From Tethya wilhelma (taxonomy: Eukaryota; Porifera; Demospongiae; Tethyida; Tethyidae), in NCBI GenBank assembly GCA_964030475.1, contig CAXIPT010000083.1, positions 1-64,000 of the forward strand: a stretch of 64,000 nt of DNA, in the 5' to 3' direction. The notes under the pieces are model-generated. The model searched no databases. It was given only the letters and a program-made list of their open reading frames with translations, and was not told the origin of the DNA. The position numbers and the translations under genes are program-made. Shown piece by piece: positions 33,738-45,905 of the stretch (within the stretch, counting starts at the first letter, position 1; every line of letters starts with the position of its first letter).

Positions 33738-33957
33738 CATCATACGCACGGTAGTACGTATAGTAGGAATGGGTCAAATGTCCCAGACGCAATACAAAAT
33801 GCATAATGCTTGTAGGCTGTCAGTAAACTTGGATACTTGCTAGCTTCACAAATAGTGTTACTTGACAGCTAGGTAGCTTTACAATCTCTGACTGATATAA
33901 ATCTAATACTGAGTGTATGTTGTACAGTAGCTATAGCCTAGGTAAAGGTCGTCATCA
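33738..33957 (+). mobile_element. TACGTA-type MITE, truncated
   Basis: Starts TCATACGCACGGTAGTACGT immediately after the previous copy and stops at GTAAAGGTCGTCATCAG where Helitron-derived sequence begins. Confidence 0.7.
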
Positions 33958-35730
33958 GTATAATATGTTAACAAGACGATCTTTGCCATGCCAAATCCAG
34001 TCACACTGAGTTTTCGGAACGGGCCCAGCTGGCTGCACGGTGTGGAGAGTTGGGAACAAGACATGCATGGTTAGGGTCAAGGTTGCGCATGCGCTGGAGT
34101 CAGCACCTGCAAGTGTATGGCTGCATCACTGGTCAAAACCTGATCGAAAACCAGTTTCAAGCAGTTTTCAAAGCTGATTGGCCAACAGAAAGAAGTGTTC
34201 TCTGCTGTTGGCTGAACTTGTGAAGTTCAAAATCTGCCGCTTTGAAAATTTTCTAGGAGAGTCTGAAACTGGATTCTACTTGAAGTCTTGAGAGCTAAGT
34301 TTCATTTGTCAAGTTTTTGTTCCGTAGCCGCTATCTACTCAAATTGCATGCCACTAACCAGGCATTTATCACTGGGAAATTTGCTAGTTTGCCTAACTGT
34401 GTTATACCTGTATTTACTGCTACATAATCTATATATATATATATAGCCCTTCATGTTCCTATATTATAGTATTAGTTGCCCTTGTACTGAATAGATATTT
34501 TCGTTGTTTCGCCATAATAATAGCTATAAATTTAGCTAGCTGCTGTTGTTATCTGTATTATATTATTATATCATATCATTTGTTTGCCTCCCCATTGCCT
34601 TTGCATCCCCATTCTTGTTATTGTATAGTAGTCCAGATTCTTGTAAAGCTTAAACATAACTATAGTTACATACATGCATTATGCCTACAAAACAATTCAA
34701 GCAGCATTCCAAACGAAGGCATTATTATTTAGCTAATAAAGATAAAGCTCAAACTTCACAAAAAGAATACTACTCAAAGAATGTTGAAAAAGAAAGAGCT
34801 CGAAACATTGAAAACTATGTGGCAGCAAAGCATGAAAACTCTGATAGAGTCAAGTGTGCTTCCAAATGTTCATCACACAAAAATTATTTCAAAAATTTAC
34901 TACAGAGTCAGCAATCCTCTAGAGCTAAGGCTCTAAAGGTTTATAGCACAAATGGTGAAGCTTGCAGAGAGGCCTCTCGAGTCAGAATGAAGAAAATGTA
35001 TGAAAAAAATAGCCAAGCTTGCAGAGAGGCCTCTCGAGTTAGAATGAAAGAAAAGTATGAAAAAAATAGCCAAGCTTGCAGAGAGGCCTCTCGAGTTAGA
35101 ATGAAGAAAAAGTATAGAAAAAATAGCCAAGCTTGCAGAGAGGCCTCTCGAGTTAGAATGAAGAAAAAGTATGAAAAAAATGGCCAAGCTTGCAGAGAGG
35201 CCTCAAAGATTAGGATGAAGATAAAGTACAACTGTAATAAGCAGGCTTGCACACTCAAAGAAAGAAAACGATATGCCAAAAACCCTATGGTGAAAGCCAT
35301 ATATTACAGAAGAAAGCAGCATATAATTCGTGCTCAACGTCGAAATAAATATGCTCTGTATGAACTACGTGGTGTTAGTAGAAAAGCAATACTGAAAAAC
35401 CTCCTGGTTAATCTGCTGTCACATAGTGATGTCTTCGTTTGAAAGTTTGAAGATTTTGTAAGTCAGCTTGAGCTATTTTTTAAAGTCTACCCTTTAACTT
35501 TGAGCATGCAATCGAACTTGAGCTATTCATTTGTTTCAGCCAGCCATTCAGCATTACACTCAACTTACATTCTATTTTGAATGTTCATTAGTTATACACG
35601 CAACTTGATTTAGTACATTACCTAATACCTTTTTGTTGTCATGACCATGAAAAGTACAAAAGAGTGTGAGTGTGTGTGCATTTCTATTACGTGCTCACAC
35701 GTGCTCCCGCCTGCGATCTCCTAATGTGAG
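33958..35730 (+). mobile_element. Non-autonomous Helitron derivative (inverted copy of the 5' part)
   Basis: From about 33960 to 35430 this is the reverse complement of about 41990-43545, the 5' part of the Helitron. It then switches to the repeat also seen at 31812. It lacks the Rep and helicase domains. It abuts an N at 35731. Confidence 0.75.
34681..35442 (+). CDS. Helitron N-terminal basic repeat protein (truncated copy)
   Basis: An open frame of 253 residues from ATG 34681. The first 80 residues are Lys/Gln-rich (MPTKQFKQHSKRRHYYLANK). Residues 98-180 hold about five repeats of roughly 19-20 residues (QACREASRVRMKKKYEKNS type, 57-60 bp each), strongly basic with one Cys per unit. A further basic region follows (RRKQHIIRAQRRNKYALYEL). 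The homologous Helitron gene (42725 leftward) continues past this point into DUF6570-like, Rep and helicase domains. Here the frame ends eight codons after the divergence point (SHSDVFV, stop). The repeats suggest nucleic-acid binding, by inference. It may be a truncated, non-functional product even though open. Confidence 0.6.
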   Translation: MPTKQFKQHSKRRHYYLANKDKAQTSQKEYYSKNVEKERARNIENYVAAKHENSDRVKCASKCSSHKNYFKNLLQSQQSSRAKALKVYSTNGEACREASRVRMKKMYEKNSQACREASRVRMKEKYEKNSQACREASRVRMKKKYRKNSQACREASRVRMKKKYEKNGQACREASKIRMKIKYNCNKQACTLKERKRYAKNPMVKAIYYRRKQHIIRAQRRNKYALYELRGVSRKAILKNLLVNLLSHSDVFV

Positions 35731-35731
35731 N
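35731..35731. other. Assembly gap (single N)
   Basis: Truncates the OTU domain of the Helitron protein on the right and the Helitron-derived repeat on the left. Confidence 0.85.
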
Positions 35732-38700
35732 TCCTGTATACTATCATAATTTGCATTTATGCCAACATAGCAACTGTTCATAAACAAATCATTGTTTACT
35801 TCCATGTGAGTCACTATTGCATTTCGTATACCACTGTGCTGAGTCTGTGACCCAGTAATGATGTATGACAATGCACGGAACAAACAATTCCCATCCCCCC
35901 TGGTATTAACAAGGGTTCTAGTGTCAGGGTGTCTCAAAGCGACAGTTGGACCACCTGGTGTGACACCACTTGCATGTCTAAATCTTAACCCCAGTTGGGT
36001 ACATACACTACGCTGCCAGTCTGCACTGACTGGGTTATAACAAAAAGGCCACACACCAAGTCTGTTGGGCTCATAATCTTCATTGGTGCACACTCTCTTA
36101 CAGTCACTGTTCTGTTCTGAATCAGGACATTTACGTTTCTTACCAGCATTCTGTTCAGTGGCCAACTTAGTAGCCTTGGATACTGTTGCCATGCTATCAG
36201 CATCAATAACAAGTTTCCGTTTTTTACCATGTTTAGGCTGGGGTGGTATCGAGTACTGTGGTAGGTCTATTCTGAACTTTTCTCTCAGCCTATTTACTTC
36301 ACGTATGCCACACTCACTAACAATAATTGAATTAGGGTGGAATGCTGAGAGATAGAGGCCAGTCAAGGATTTAACTCGTGACAATGCAACATAAGCCATT
36401 CCAGGACTGAAAACATCTTCAGAGAGGTCTACTATGGCACATTCCAAAGACAGACCTTGACATTTGTGAATGGTTATACCATAGGCCACAATAAGCGGAA
36501 ATTGGCTCCTATAAATGTAGAAATTTTTGAGAACCATGAATCTACTTTTCACCCTTTCAACATCATACTGTTTGTCGATTTTATCAAACTGAACTGATAT
36601 GGTGGACTTGGAAATATCTTTTACAGTACCAATGGCACCATTTACTAGCCCAGCTTTAGTATCAATATTACGACGGAGCATAACACGAGCACCGACAGCA
36701 AGGTTTAGTGTAGCTTCCAAACCTGCTGTGAGATTACAGTCCTTGTTTAGGTTTGCTAAATGCTCTGTAGCCTTCTTGGTCCACTTACGTGAACTTGATG
36801 TTTGGTCTATATCGTCAGTACATTGCAATGCCACAACTTTAGATGGAAGGCTATGGAGCATATTTTGGTTCAACTGTTCACATTTGATTCTAGTGGGGAA
36901 CAGGCACACTGGGGCTTGGCCGGATTTCTCTAGCTCATGTATCTTATCGACAATGGGTACATTAATCACTCGTCCCTTCAACATATCAAGTGTCTCACTA
37001 GTAGGGAACCCACATCTTACAGAGTGTAAAAGCTGACTGTACTGAACATCATTTCGTTGACGTTCATTTACAGTCAGCTCATCATAAACAACTGAATCCC
37101 TCCATATGTTTACAGAGGTTGCACAGCCTAGCCTAAGTGTGAGTGATTTCTGTGCTATTCGTTCAAATACAGGATTGCCATTTACTGGCTGCAATTGGAG
37201 CACATCTCCAAAGAATAGCATAGTCTTCCCACCAAACCACTGGTCACTGCCAAACAGTTCCTCCAATCTCAAATGTATGTAAGCTAAATTTAGACTTGAC
37301 ACCATTGAAATTTCATCAATAATGAATGCTTTGGTGTACCTAAGAGTAGTCTTAAGGATTTTGTGGAGGTCTTTTGACAGTGGCCAGTATCCTGCTGTTC
37401 TACCTTCATGTTCAACAGGAAGTTGAAAGAGACGGTGCACAGTTACACCACCAACATTGAATGCAGCTAAACCAGTAGGTGCTGCAATGGCACAAGCACG
37501 TTCAGCTTTAGGCCACAGTGAACATACTAATTGCTGGATAGTCTGTATCAAGAACGACTTGCCAGTACCACCTACACCACTAATGAACATATGCAGTGGT
37601 TGCAAGTCACAACGACACAAACCATCCTCGTGCCTCTTTAGGTGCACAAAATAAGCATTTATGTGATCAAACACACGTCTTTGGTCACAATTGAGCATAG
37701 CTACTCTTGAGTCAAGGTCAACACTAGTGTCATCATTATCAACAATGTCATCCATTATTGTTCTGACTTTGCCATCAATCTGAGGACCATCGTCCTCGGT
37801 ACTAGGCTTGGCATCAACATCATTACGGGCTTTTGTAATTTGTTTGGTTTTAGTTTGAGCATTCAACATCTTTTGTAGCTTTTCATGGTGTACAGAGCTA
37901 CTAGAGTTTTTCAGCCTATCAAAAGCTTGCTCAGCTGTTTCACCCAGGAGAAGCAGAGAGTTTTCATCTCTGAAAGGAACAAAGAGAAGAATGAGGGAAT
38001 AGAAATAGTCTTCTCTTTGGTCTTCCCTTTCAGGATCAAATAGCTTGTGATTGGGCAAGCGGGGTTTGGTCAATTTCTTGTAATCACGTTGACCATTTTT
38101 GTCCCGGCTTGTCCAATCAATCCAGCTTACAAAATCAAACAGACAATAATCTTCAAGTTGCTGAGGTCTGTCAGGATAGTAATTCTCTATCAGACAAGGC
38201 TCAAATATTTTGTCTGAACTGGGATCCCTAACAGCTAAAGCTTGTAGCTCTTTGTGGCTTTTTAGCCTGTGCCTGCGTTTGCTTGGGGGTGAAACATCAA
38301 CATACTTCACTGTACAAGATTTTTCAGTCAAGTGATCACCAAGCACAAGATCAGCAGCCTCATAGAGACCACATTCACGGAATCTTAGGCTCCTAATGCC
38401 AAAGCTCCATAGCTGGCTGTACATTGACTTGTTGCTAGCTATGTCATCCCAAATTTCTTGTAGATCACTACGTTCAGCTTTTGTCACATAGCCACTAACA
38501 TAGTGGGCTAAAGCTAGTGAGCCTTCTGCTATGTACTGAATATCAATATTTGCTTTCCACAGATAGAGTAATAGTGGATTATAGTCATTAACACGAACCT
38601 CTGTTTCAGATCTGACTAGCTCATATATCTTGGTACGACACTTCAAACTCTGTTCCACTGGATTGATGCATGCACACTCACAGGCTGGCCTAGGAAAGCC

Positions 38701-41700
38701 AAATTTGCACACAGTAATAAAAGTATTGCCAGCAACCTTTCGCCTTCTACGACAATAATTGCTACACTTGTGCATTTGGTATCGTGTAACAAGTCGGTGC
38801 AGTTCAGGATTGGATTTCTTGTCAGGAATGTGACAAGTGATCCGATCCTGAATAAAGGCAAGTACATCATCGGGATCATCCTCCCCAATCACAGGAGCAC
38901 CTTCTATCCACAACAACACATGATAGTGAGGTGCACCTCTGGCTTGGTACTCTTTCTTCCAGTAGTACTGAGCTACTTGGCCCAATACTTGTCCTTTCAC
39001 AAGGACTGTCTGGAAAAAAGCATGGAATTTGTTGCTAAACTGACGGGAAACAGCTTCAGTGCAGAGTTTCCCAATGTTACAATTGGAGCTAGATGGAATA
39101 CCATTTACTCTTGAGATAATCACTGATATCTGAAGACTCATACTCTGCACAACTAAATGTGAGAAACAGAGTGGGGGGGCCAACCTCACGGATAATGCAT
39201 TTTAGTTCACTCTGGCGAAGGAACCAGTAGTGCTTTGTACCACGAACACTTTGAAGCATGGTGGACAGATTAGCTTCAAGCTGTTCATCACTTGAGTTCA
39301 CTTGTGACAGCAGTCGTGATACGGTCACTGCCTGTCGCCTGGTACTTTTCAACATATTGTAAATACCAGCCGACAGCTCCCTAAGCTCTTTTTGCCACAG
39401 CAGGTAAAACACATACTGGGCATTTTTCCGAAATCGAGAGTCTTTGTTCAAGAGCCTACTTTTTGCATACTCAGCATGAGAAATCTTTTTCTCACGCTGA
39501 TGATTTTGGCCAAAGGCACCGTTTGGAAACAGAGTGGGAAAACACAGCAAGTCAAGATGGCTCTGTCTGTTATCAATAGGATACTCTTTCACACTCAGCA
39601 TCTTGTACTGATCAATGTCTGAGTGTGGAGGAAGTTTGTTGTCAAGGTTACGCACTGTGTATGCTTGAAGGCCAGCAATATCATCTTCATTAGCATGGTA
39701 CTAGTAGCACTGTTAGCAACCTCAACTACCTGCCGACTAGTTTCATCAACGGCATCATCTTGCACATCCTGGTAAAGCCAATTGATGTGCTTGAGCTTGT
39801 CTACTGCTGACCTAAGTTTGTCAACGTCAACTAGACTACGCCACACTACCTTGTTTTTAGTAGGCCTGCCATTTACAAGTATGTAGAGCTCAGGATCAGC
39901 CAATCGTTTTGATAACTTGGCCCGGTCAAGTGTTTCAATTGTTTTTTTCAGAGGCAGTGGAAGGAAGAACATTGTTCCTTTGCATGCTTTCAAAGAGTTG
40001 TACGTTGGCACTTTTTTGGTGTAAGTACCAAGACGTACAACTGTTTGATAACATTTGGCAAGCTGAATCAGCTGTGTACTCAAAGGATCTAGATGCTGCA
40101 ATTCAGGTGGAAGAGGGACAGTCTCTAAACCATTCAAAACACAGCGATTGGGCAACACATTCTTCTGTATGTTGGGCTTGCAATAAGTGCACAGGTAATG
40201 TTGCTCATTTAGAGCGTTTGGATTTCTGTCAACCACAAAATCTTTTAACCTATGCCAAACATCACTAGACAACTTGTCATCAGACAGACTGATTTTACGA
40301 ATATTCTTCCTCTGACATAAGGGATATCGGCATAGTCTTCACACTCCTTCTCAAACTTGGCTACCACAGCAGCATGCTCAAGGAGGAGTGGGGTCTCAAT
40401 ATCAGTCTGTCTGTACTTTGGGGCAGTCTCTGACACACCCTGGATGTAACCATCATCAATTTCATCATCTTTTGAGGTGAGAAGCTTGTGGAGGATAATG
40501 CTGTGGGTACTCAGGGCCATTAAGGCCTGGGTCAGTATATGGTAACTAATTAAGGCCAAGTTTTATGCAGAATTGGAATAACTTTCTAATAGAGTATGTC
40601 TTCACCATAGAAACGGAGACAAATAAACTTTCATCCATCCTTAACTTTTTAAAAAATTAATTAGTCATGTGACCTAATTAATATTCATAATATTAACGAT
40701 TTAATTAAACGGAATAGAAGGACTGTTGCCATGGCAACCAAAATTTTATCACTTATTTATGACACCAAAATATTGATTTTCAGCGAAGGACTTTTTTATA
40801 CCTTGTTGCTATGGCGAGTTATTAAATACTTTCCATTTAAAGCACACTGCAATTATGCGTTAATTTGACAAAAACGGCCATAAGTCTCCATAGAAACGAT
40901 GTATTAAAAAAAGCTCCGCTCAAAATTAAGTTTATATTGTTCCGACTTTGTCATTAAAATTTGGCTGCCATGGCAACACTCCTCCTATTCCGTTTAATTA
41001 ACTATTTGTAAAATAGTATATAAATTTATATGGCCATTCTATCTATGAATAATCATTTTGTGGTTTCATAACTCTGTCCAAATGTTTATTATGGACTATA
41101 TTTTTAATTTTTGTTAAAACATTAATGCTGCAGTGATGTATTGTTAAGTAATTATCATCCAAACATCATAAGATTTTAATTAGTTGAAAGGTTGACCCAG
41201 GCCTTAATAGCGATGAGTAAGCTCAACAAGTTTGCTTACATCAGCATTGCATAATGCCATGTCTAGCTCTTTAATTAGCAAATGGCTTCTGATTGCACTA
41301 TAAACTTCTTTTAACATTTGATGCAGGAGGGGATAATGCACAGAACCACTCCTCAGAATACGGAGTTTACTGGTGCACTCACTCTCATCACCATGGCATA
41401 CTAATGGATGACCAAGCTTTGGAGTGGTAATGGGGACACCTGAATCTTGGTTAAACCCAGTGGTATTATGCCCATGGTAATAGGGGCACTCACTGTCAAG
41501 CTCATCGAGCTGGTGCCTAACTTCATTGATGGGGTTGGTAAAGATGTCTCTGAGCTCTTGAGCTCATCGTCACTCAGAGGCTTGCACTCTTGTGTGCATT
41601 TCCAGTGTGCACAAGGTGAATTGGGGTTAGGCTTGGGTTTGTTTTTCTCTAGAGGACACATAGCCTTTTCTGCTATAATGCACACACCACTTCTAGTGAT

Positions 41701-42725
41701 TGGAATGCACTTTCTCTTTACAGGTTTTTGATAGGCTGCATCATAGTAATACGGTTCAGTAGAACTATGATGCACTCCCTCACCCAAGTCTTTCCTATCA
41801 TTGAATGTATAGGCTGTAATGCGCCTACAAGCACCCAGTAAACTACCAGCTTGAGTACGGTGAGTCTGAAATGCCTTTGCTAGTAATTTAGAGGCTGCAA
41901 TCTTGCAAACAGTTTTGGTCAACAATTTGGGGGATAGTTTCTGACACATTGAACCCTGTACTTCACAAAGAGAGTTTATGAGCTCATCACTATGTGACAG
42001 CAGATTAACCTGGAGGTTTTTCAGAATTGCTTCTCTACTAACACTACGTAGTTCATACAGAGCATATTTATTTCTACGTTGAGCACGAATTATATGCTGC
42101 TTTCTTCTGTAATACATGACTTTTACCATAGGGTTTTTGGCATATCGTTTCCTTTCTTTGAGTGTGCAAGCCTGCTTATTACAGTTGTACTTTATCTTCA
42201 TCCTAATCTTTGAGGCCTCTCTGCAAGCTTGGCTATTTTGTTCATACTTTTTCTTCATTCTAACTCGAGAGGCCTCTCTGCAAGCTTGGCTATTTTTTTC
42301 ATACTTTTTCTTCATTCTAACTCGAGAGGCCTTTCTACAAGCTTGGATATTTTTTCCATACTTTTTCTTCATTCTAACTCGAGAGGCCTCTCTGCAAGCT
42401 TGGCATACATTTTCTTCATTCTGACTCGAGAGGCCTCTCTACAAGCTTCACCATTTGTGCTATAAAACTTTAGAGCCTTAGCTCTAGAGGATTGCTGGCT
42501 CTGTAGTAAATTTTTGAAATAATTTTTGTGTGATGAACATTTGGAAGCACACTTGACTCTTTCAGAGTTTTCATGCTTTGCTGCCACATAGTTTTCAATG
42601 TTTCGAGCTCTTTCTTTTTCAACATTCTTTGAGTAGTATTCTTTTTGTGAAGTTTGAGCTTTATCTTTATTAGCTAAATAATAATGCCTTCGTTTGGAAC
42701 ACTGCTTGAACTGTTTTGTAGGCAT
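35732..42725 (-). pseudogene. Helitron replicase-helicase polyprotein (Rep/Hel plus OTU), frameshifted
   Basis: Reading leftward from ATG 42725: basic N-terminus with QACREASRVRMKKKYEKN repeats; Cys-rich segment (CPLEKNKPKPNPN, CAHWKCTQEC); a region with CTYCKP (about 40180) of the type that precedes Helitron Rep; a Helitron-like N domain (QSVRGTKHYWFLRQSELKC); and a Rep nuclease with the two-His motif GAPHYHV (about 38920) and tyrosines in YVSGYVTK (Tyr 230 and 234 of the 39189-35695 frame). The Pif1-like helicase follows: Walker A GVGGTGKS (residues 538-545), IIDEISMV, FGDVLQLQPV, and IHKCQGLSLECAIVDLS. Last is an OTU cysteine-protease start, RGDGNCLFRALS, cut by the gap before its His. One-base frameshifts near 41567, 40300, 39700 and 39105, a 13-base loss near 42405 and the MITE insertion break it. 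The 1,164-residue Rep/helicase block is itself open. Confidence 0.92.
40524..41203. mobile_element. 680-bp TTAA MITE inside the Helitron
   Basis: Inverted ends GGCCTGGGTCA are flanked by TTAA (40520-40523 and 41204-41207). It separates the Helitron coding blocks ending VELTHR and starting LSTHSIILHKLL. The interior is AT-rich with long A/T palindromes. A truncated relative ends at 1378. Confidence 0.85.
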
Positions 42726-43545
42726 AATGCATGTATGTAACTATAGTTATGTATACAATATTGCCTTCGTTTGGAACACTGCTTGAACTGTTTTGTAGGC
42801 ATAATGCATGTATGTAACTATAGTTATGTATACAATATTAAGCTTTACAAGAATCTGGACTACTATACAATAACAAGAATGGGGATGCAAAGGCAATGGG
42901 GAGGCAAACAAATGATACGATATAATAATATAATACAGATAACAACAGCAGCTAGCTAAGTTTATAGCTATACTATTATTATGGCAAAAAAACAAAAATA
43001 TCTATCAGTACAAGGGCAACTAATACTATAATAATAGGAACATGAAGGGTTATATATATATATATTATGTAGCTATAAATACAGGTATAACACAGTTTGC
43101 CAAACTAGCAAATTTCCCAGTGATAAATGCCCAGCAGGTTAGTGGCATGCAATTGGAGTAGACAGCTACGGGAACAAAAACTTGACAAATGAAACTTAGC
43201 TCGCGAGACTTCAAGTAGAATCCAGTTTCAGACTCTCCTAGAAAATTTTCAAAGCGGCAGAGTTTAAACTTCACAAGTTCAGCCAACAGCAGAGAACACT
43301 TCTTTCTGTTGGCCAATCAGCTTCGAAAACTGCTTGAAACTGGTTTGCGATCAGGTTTTGACCAGTGATGCAGCCATATACATGCAGGTACTGACTCCAG
43401 CACATGCGCAACCTCGACACAAACCATGCGTGTCTTGTTCCCAACTCTCGATCTCCACACCGTGCAGCTAGCTGGGCCCGTTCCGAGAACTCAGTGTGAC
43501 TGGATCAAGTTGGCATGGTAAAGATCGTCGTGTTAACATATTATT

Positions 43546-44052
43546 ATATCCCTGCAAACGTTAAACGTTAAACCACGTGGTGGTTGACGACCTTTACTTA
43601 CATCAAGATGGCTACATGAAAGTACAGTATTAAAATACCAGAGTTTTGGGTGCCTAGGATTTTGTTTGTTGTATAGCTTTTAGGCACCAAACGAGTATAA
43701 AAGGACGTAGTTCGGATGAAATCAAGTTGCACTGTACAGTCAAAGTTGGCTGAAAGCCTTTTGTTTGTCTGGAAATCGCGTTCAAGTTTGTCAGTTAGAA
43801 AGGAAGGAAGGAAGGAAGAATAAAACACAATTGCACTTTTCAGGCTTCCCGCCAGCGCTCTCTCCGGAGTCCTTTAGAAAGTTTCCGTGAGTTTTGTTGA
43901 TGTATGCAGTTAGAAAACTGTCCAAGGGAGGCTTTAATCCAGGTTTGAAGGCTTAGCTGTCATTTTCTGAAAGTTTATGAGCATAAACATTTTGTATTGT
44001 GTCTATGGGACAGTCGGCCCATTCCTACTATACGTACTACTGTACGTATGAT
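43546..44052 (-). mobile_element. TACGTA-type MITE
   Basis: Inverted counterpart of 33158-33600, ending TACTGTACGTATGAT. It contains a GGAAGGAAGGAAGGAAG tract near 43800. Its inner end meets the Helitron 5' region. Confidence 0.8.
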
Positions 44053-44105
44053 AAACGCTAGCCAGCAACAACTCTCCACATTACAAACAGTAAGCTCTTA
44101 CCTAT
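44053..44105. other. Spacer between MITEs
   Basis: Non-coding, 53 bases, nothing recognised. Confidence 0.5.
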
Positions 44106-44512
44106 ACAAGTAGTAAAAATTTCAAAAAAATAAGTAGTGTAGGAATGGGCAGTGCATTAAAAAGTATTGGAACAAGGCATGTCTCAATTTCGGCACATGA
44201 CTACTTCATTTTTATTCTTGATCACTCATGCATATGGATCCTCAGTGTCATAAATCCAATGATGCGTGTGCGACAATAGTATCATAGCTTATTTTTGCAT
44301 TGGTTCAAGTTCCTACTAATCAGTTGGCTATGCTGTGGAGTAAATTAAATTATTATAAAACAAACAGGTAACTTAAACTGGACTGCCAGCCAAGAGTTGG
44401 GTATAAAAATGAAGTAGTCATGTGCCAAAATTGAGACATGCCTTGTTCCAATACTTTTTAATGCACTGCCCATTCCTACACTACTTATTTTTTTGAAATT
44501 TTTACTACTTGT
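44106..44512. mobile_element. MITE with long TIRs (GTAGTAAAAATTT family)
   Basis: Both arms of about 110 bases are well preserved (ACAAGTAGTAAAAATTTC to GAAATTTTTACTACTTGT). The centre resembles that of 15187-15583, including a GGATCCTCAGTGTC word in inverted orientation. Confidence 0.9.
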
Positions 44513-45122
44513 TCGTTCACTTTTTTCAACACTACAGTATGGAGACTATTAGAGACTGGTTAGTCCCTACAAAAAGCTTGAGTAGAGGCTACATGCACTA
44601 CTCTATCCTGGAAGGGACTAATGCGCATGTGCATAATAATGCCACGTGAATAATGACCTTTGAACTCTAACTACAAAGATGGCTGCATTGTATTACGTGA
44701 ATTTATATACTAAGTTACAAAACTTTCTAGTTTTTGTTTAGGCCTATTTATGATCAAAACAAGTATCAAGGAATGTAGTACCTATGAAAAGAACTTACTT
44801 TGTGCTGTCAAAGTTGGCTCAACACATTCTGGTTCTGTGGAAATCCTTTTCAAGTAAGTCAGTTAGGAAGTACGTAAGTAAGTAGGTTAGATGAACAAAA
44901 ATGGCACTATGGTGGCTTCCCACTAGTGCTCTCCACGAGAGCTGTGGAAAGTTTTTGTGAGTGTTAGGCCTTGGCATGCATTTGGTAATCTGTCAGTAAC
45001 AGCCTCTGAGCAACTTTGAAGGTTTAATTTTGTTTGACTAGATTTTTATAGTGACCAGCATTTTGTATTGTGTCTATGGGACAGTAGACCCATTCCTACT
45101 ATACGTACTACCGTACGTATGA
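44513..45122 (-). mobile_element. TACGTA-type MITE, most intact copy
   Basis: 610 bases, from TCGTTCACTTTTTTCAACAC to TACTACCGTACGTATGAT. It serves as the reference showing that 8665-9034 and 14923-15186 are halves of one element. Confidence 0.85.
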
Positions 45123-45250
45123 TAAGAGTCTTCAGAGTCACCACTTTCCGTGTCTTCTTTCTTTTAGTTCACACACGTACACTGCTATCAATGAGGCCAA
45201 GTGGCATTCAAGTGTGGTATTGAATACTACTACAAGTACAAGGAAACTTG
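45123..45250. other. Non-coding, no feature
   Basis: Nothing recognised. Confidence 0.5.
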
Positions 45251-45507
45251 TACTGTACATGATTTAATTATGATACGGAGAGTATACAGACCGCCCAAAG
45301 TTTGCATAGCAACAACTTTACAACTGTTTTTCTAGGAAGTCATGAGTGGAAGCAGGGCTGCTTCCAAGAGCTGTATCTGGAAAATAACTATAGCTATGGA
45401 CATCAAATTTTGATATGCACTTCTTGAGAAGGCCTACATATACATGGAATAGCTATTTCAAAATTCGCAGATTTTCCAAACCGGTAAGTTTTTCCTTGAT
45501 AGGTCAC
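45251..45507 (+). mobile_element. GTGACC-type MITE, 3' fragment
   Basis: Matches about 6838-7098 of the intact copy through the terminal AGGTCAC. The left part is missing. It abuts satellite. Confidence 0.85.
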
Positions 45508-45905
45508 AAATGTTTTAAGCACAAAATAAACTTATTTGTCAAAAGTGGAGTTTTTAGTCACAAAATTTTTTCTAAGCCAATAGTCAGTCAAAAACACTAA
45601 GTTCTTTATCTGTACTGTGAGAATACTTTCTTTATCACAAACAATGTGTTTCACCTCAAGAAGTGTTGAAGTAACTATTCGCAAAAGTGTTTCTTTTCAG
45701 CTAAAAAATGTTTTTGAGGCAAATTAAACATTTTTTTGTCAAAAGTGTACTTTTTGGTCTCAGAAAAATTTTCTAAGTTGATAGTCAGTCAAAAAACTAA
45801 GTTTTTTTATTTGTACTGTGAGATAACTTTGTTTATCACAATGTTTTTCACCTCAAATAATGCTCCAAGACTTGAAAAAAGTAACTATTCACAAAATACC
45901 CTAGA
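45508..45905 (-). repeat. 212-bp satellite array, diverged
   Basis: Two monomers in - orientation with TAGTCAGTCAAAAA landmarks (about 45580 and 45782). The variant TCAGTC replaces TCACTC. Confidence 0.8.

Larger units (their letters stand above)
35732..43545 (-). mobile_element. Helitron with Rep, Pif1-like helicase and OTU domains
   Basis: A rolling-circle transposon, about 7.8 kb in view, transcribed leftward. The 5' region (43545-42725) is also present inverted at 33958-34680. The 3' end is lost at the N at 35731, so the terminal hairpin and CTRR end cannot be checked. A TTAA-flanked MITE (40524-41203) interrupts the coding region. Confidence 0.9.

Noticed and set aside
34933..35300. Phe/Leu-rich, membrane-like ORFs on the - strand (also on + at 42116-42465)
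   Set aside because: Antisense of the Helitron basic repeats; the apparent hydrophobic repeats are a complement artefact.
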